Positions 3,804-5,892 of a DNA stretch of 5,892 nt are shown here, in pieces. The DNA lies in contig CAUCWU010000166.1 of assembly GCA_958446555.1 (NCBI GenBank), positions 1 through 5,892 of the forward strand, written 5' to 3'. The translations under genes and the position numbers were made by a program. Under the pieces are notes generated by a model. The model was not told the origin of the DNA. It was given only the letters and a program-made list of their open reading frames with translations, and ran no database searches. The first letter of the stretch is position 1, and the number at the start of each line of letters is the position of its first letter. Source of the DNA: an uncultured Lachnospiraceae bacterium. Lineage in GTDB: Bacteria > Bacillota > Clostridia > Lachnospirales > Lachnospiraceae.

Positions 3804-5892
3804 TTAGAGCTTTTCTCTGATTTTTTTCAATGTTTTTATCTTTTCTTTGCCAAACACTCGGTCAAGCTGATCAATTAACTCAGGACAAATACCAACATTT
3901 CGACTTGGTGGCAGCTTCTGGTACTGTCTGGTACTCGACAGATAGACGACGACTGTATCCTTGCCATCCCATGGAGCCAGTAAGGAAAGCATTTGCTTCT
4001 CTTTTGCCTGATAGCTTTCCAGATCTGGAAACTGAATCCACAGTTCACCTGGAATCTCAGAGAATGCGACAATCTTTTCACAGATCAGCTTGCCCTGCAC
4101 CTCGTCGCCAAGTGATACTCGACCCTTGACAAAGATTTTCTGATCTGGACTCAAAATGGCGCGGTATTTCTCATAATCCTTTGGAAAGACAATAATCTCA
4201 AGCGTTCCTCTCAAATCCTCCAATGTCAAAAAGGCCATCATCTGACTGGTCTTTGTCGACTTGACTGTCTTTGCTGCAATCATACCGGCAACTGTGACAA
4301 CTGCCTGATCGCGCACTTTTGCCTTGCCTGTCTCCTCATCCTGAATGAAATCACTGCTGACTGCTGTGATATTTTTCTCGATTAAGCTTCGATCGGCCTC
4401 AAGCGGATGACCACTAATATAGATGCCAAGCACTTCCTTTTCCATTGCAAGTAAAGCGCCCGGCTCATATTCTGACACCTTCGGAAATGAAATCTTAAAA
4501 TCATCCTTCTGTGGACCTTCCAAAAAGTCCATCAAACTGTACTGACCAGCCATCGAGTGCTTCTGATCTCTTGCAAGTTCGTCCATAATGGATGAGTAGA
4601 CTTCCATCTTCTGCCTGCGATTTCCCTCAAGACAATCCATCGCACCCGATTTAATCAGATTTTCCACAGCTCTTTTATTCAGCTCACCACCATACATGCG
4701 CTCCAGAAAATCCTGAAGACTTGTATACAGTCCATTTTCCTCGCGCTCTTTCACCATCGACAAAATGACAGTTCGGCCAATACTCTTAATTGCCGACAAT
4801 GCATAGCAGATTTTTCCATCGCGAACAGAAAAATCCCACTCTCCTGCATTGACATCTGGCGGCACAATCTCAATTCCCATCTTTCGGCACACCTGAATGT
4901 AATCAGAAACCTTTCCTGAATTTTCAATTACAGATGTCATAAGTGCTGCCATATACTCAACCGGATAATAATATTTTAAATAAGCTGTCTGATAGGCCAC
5001 AACTGCATAGGCTGCCGCATGAGACTTATTGAACGCATATCTGGCAAAATCAATCATCTCGTCATAGATATGGTTGGCTGTCTTCTCGTCGATTCCACGC
5101 GAAATACAGCCTGGAACACCCTCTTCTTCATTTCCATAGACGAAATTTTGGCGCTCCTTCTCCATCACAGCTGCCTTCTTTTTGGCCATCGCACGGCGAA
5201 CCAAATCACTTCGTCCAAGCGTATAACCTGCTAGGTCTCGAACAATCTGCATAACCTGCTCCTGATAAACGATACAGCCATAGGTTGGTTCTAGGATTGG
5301 CTTTAGCTGTGGACACTCATAGGTAATTTTCTCTGGATTATTTTTTCCCTCCAAATAGCGCGGAATGAAGTCCATCGGACCGGGACGATATAGGGAAATT
5401 CCGGCGATGATATCTTCTAGGCTTGTCGGCTTTAGTTCCTTCATGAAGTTTTTCATTCCGGCACTCTCAAGCTGGAAAACACCCTCGCAGTGACCAGTTC
5501 CAATTGATGCAAGCACTTCTGGATCATTCATATCAATATGACCCATATCCAGTGTGATGCCTCTGCTTCTCTTTACATTGTGCACTGCATTCTGAATAAC
5601 CGTCAAGGTTCGAAGGCCCAAAAAGTCCATTTTCAAAAGGCCCAATTCTTCTAGCGCTGTCATCGTATACTGAGTGACCACGGCACCGTCGCTTCCTCTT
5701 GACAGCGGCACATACTCATCAACTGCCTTCTGGCTGATAACGACACCGGCTGCATGCATTGACGTATGGCGCGGAAGTCCTTCTAGTCTCTTAGACAGAT
5801 CAATCAGCTTTTTGACCTGCTCATCACTCTCATAAAGGGAGCGAAGCTCAGGATTCACACTTAATGCCCGGTCAATTGTCATATTTAACTCA
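3804..5892 (-). CDS. dnaE: DNA polymerase III alpha subunit, C-terminal part
   Basis: DnaE-class replicative polymerase. The frame is open to the right edge, so about 460 N-terminal residues (PHP domain and the first two catalytic aspartates) lie outside; 695 residues and the TAA are present. Counting from the Met at 5880-5882: HTSMHAAGVVIS (39-50) is part of the polymerase core. LLKMDFLGLRTL (82-93) holds the third catalytic aspartate, D86. ISLYRPGPMDFIPRYL (162-177), YGCIVYQEQVMQI (201-213), GRSDLVRRAMAKKK (223-236) and FARYAFNKSHAAAYA (279-293) are conserved polymerase-core and fingers motifs. A helix-hairpin-helix region follows (about 340-420, with AIKSIG at 364-369). QYSLMDF (447-453; bases 4544-4524) looks like the beta-clamp binding motif. 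An OB-fold is at about 528-590 and a short C-terminal domain at 600-692. In this group PolC is normally the second replicative polymerase, with DnaE extending primers, but that cannot be tested here. Nothing looks broken. Confidence 0.97.
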   Translation of the reverse strand, partial: ELNMTIDRALSVNPELRSLYESDEQVKKLIDLSKRLEGLPRHTSMHAAGVVISQKAVDEYVPLSRGSDGAVVTQYTMTALEELGLLKMDFLGLRTLTVIQNAVHNVKRSRGITLDMGHIDMNDPEVLASIGTGHCEGVFQLESAGMKNFMKELKPTSLEDIIAGISLYRPGPMDFIPRYLEGKNNPEKITYECPQLKPILEPTYGCIVYQEQVMQIVRDLAGYTLGRSDLVRRAMAKKKAAVMEKERQNFVYGNEEEGVPGCISRGIDEKTANHIYDEMIDFARYAFNKSHAAAYAVVAYQTAYLKYYYPVEYMAALMTSVIENSGKVSDYIQVCRKMGIEIVPPDVNAGEWDFSVRDGKICYALSAIKSIGRTVILSMVKEREENGLYTSLQDFLERMYGGELNKRAVENLIKSGAMDCLEGNRRQKMEVYSSIMDELARDQKHSMAGQYSLMDFLEGPQKDDFKISFPKVSEYEPGALLAMEKEVLGIYISGHPLEADRSLIEKNITAVSSDFIQDEETGKAKVRDQAVVTVAGMIAAKTVKSTKTSQMMAFLTLEDLRGTLEIIVFPKDYEKYRAILSPDQKIFVKGRVSLGDEVQGKLICEKIVAFSEIPGELWIQFPDLESYQAKEKQMLSLLAPWDGKDTVVVYLSSTRQYQKLPPSRNVGICPELIDQLDRVFGKEKIKTLKKIREKL

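Overview
The window reads as ordinary chromosome from a low-to-mid GC Gram-positive Clostridia member, most likely a Lachnospiraceae gut bacterium. This is inferred from codon usage, strong AGGAGG-type ribosome sites, a dnaE-pfkA gene pair, and a secreted protein with two SH3b domains and a bacterial Ig-like domain. All four genes are on the minus strand, so the transcription order is dnaE, pfkA, a TrmH/SpoU-family rRNA methyltransferase gene, then the surface-protein gene. The first and last are cut by the window edges. I see no transposase, CRISPR array, tRNA or rRNA.

Layout from right to left: 5892-3804 is the C-terminal 695 residues of the DNA polymerase III alpha subunit (DnaE). 3803-3664 carries a good SigA-type promoter and a dyad in the pfkA leader. 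3663-2689 is ATP-dependent 6-phosphofructokinase (PfkA). 2688-2415 holds no protein gene but is dense in structure: three stacked hairpins enclosed by an 8-bp closing inverted repeat, then an intrinsic terminator, then a possible promoter whose -35 lies in the terminator loop. 2414-1650 is the RNA 2'-O-methyltransferase. 1649-1437 has a GC-rich palindrome, a near-perfect extended -10 promoter, and a cluster of TGTWAH half-sites that matches the WalR (YycF) box. 1436-1 is the exported SH3b/Ig-like protein.

The two signals most worth following are both intergenic. One is the candidate structured RNA at 2689-2509. On the minus strand only, its helices are joined by tandem G-A/A-G mismatches and capped by a G(CUUG)C tetraloop and a C(GAA)G triloop, so the transcript rather than the DNA looks like the functional form. 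The other is an exact WalR-type direct repeat next to the predicted start of transcription of a cell-wall-type surface protein, with a second near-match 29 bp further downstream. The protein genes look intact and conventional. They cover replication, glycolysis, ribosome modification and cell surface, and nothing suggests a single pathway beyond housekeeping synteny.
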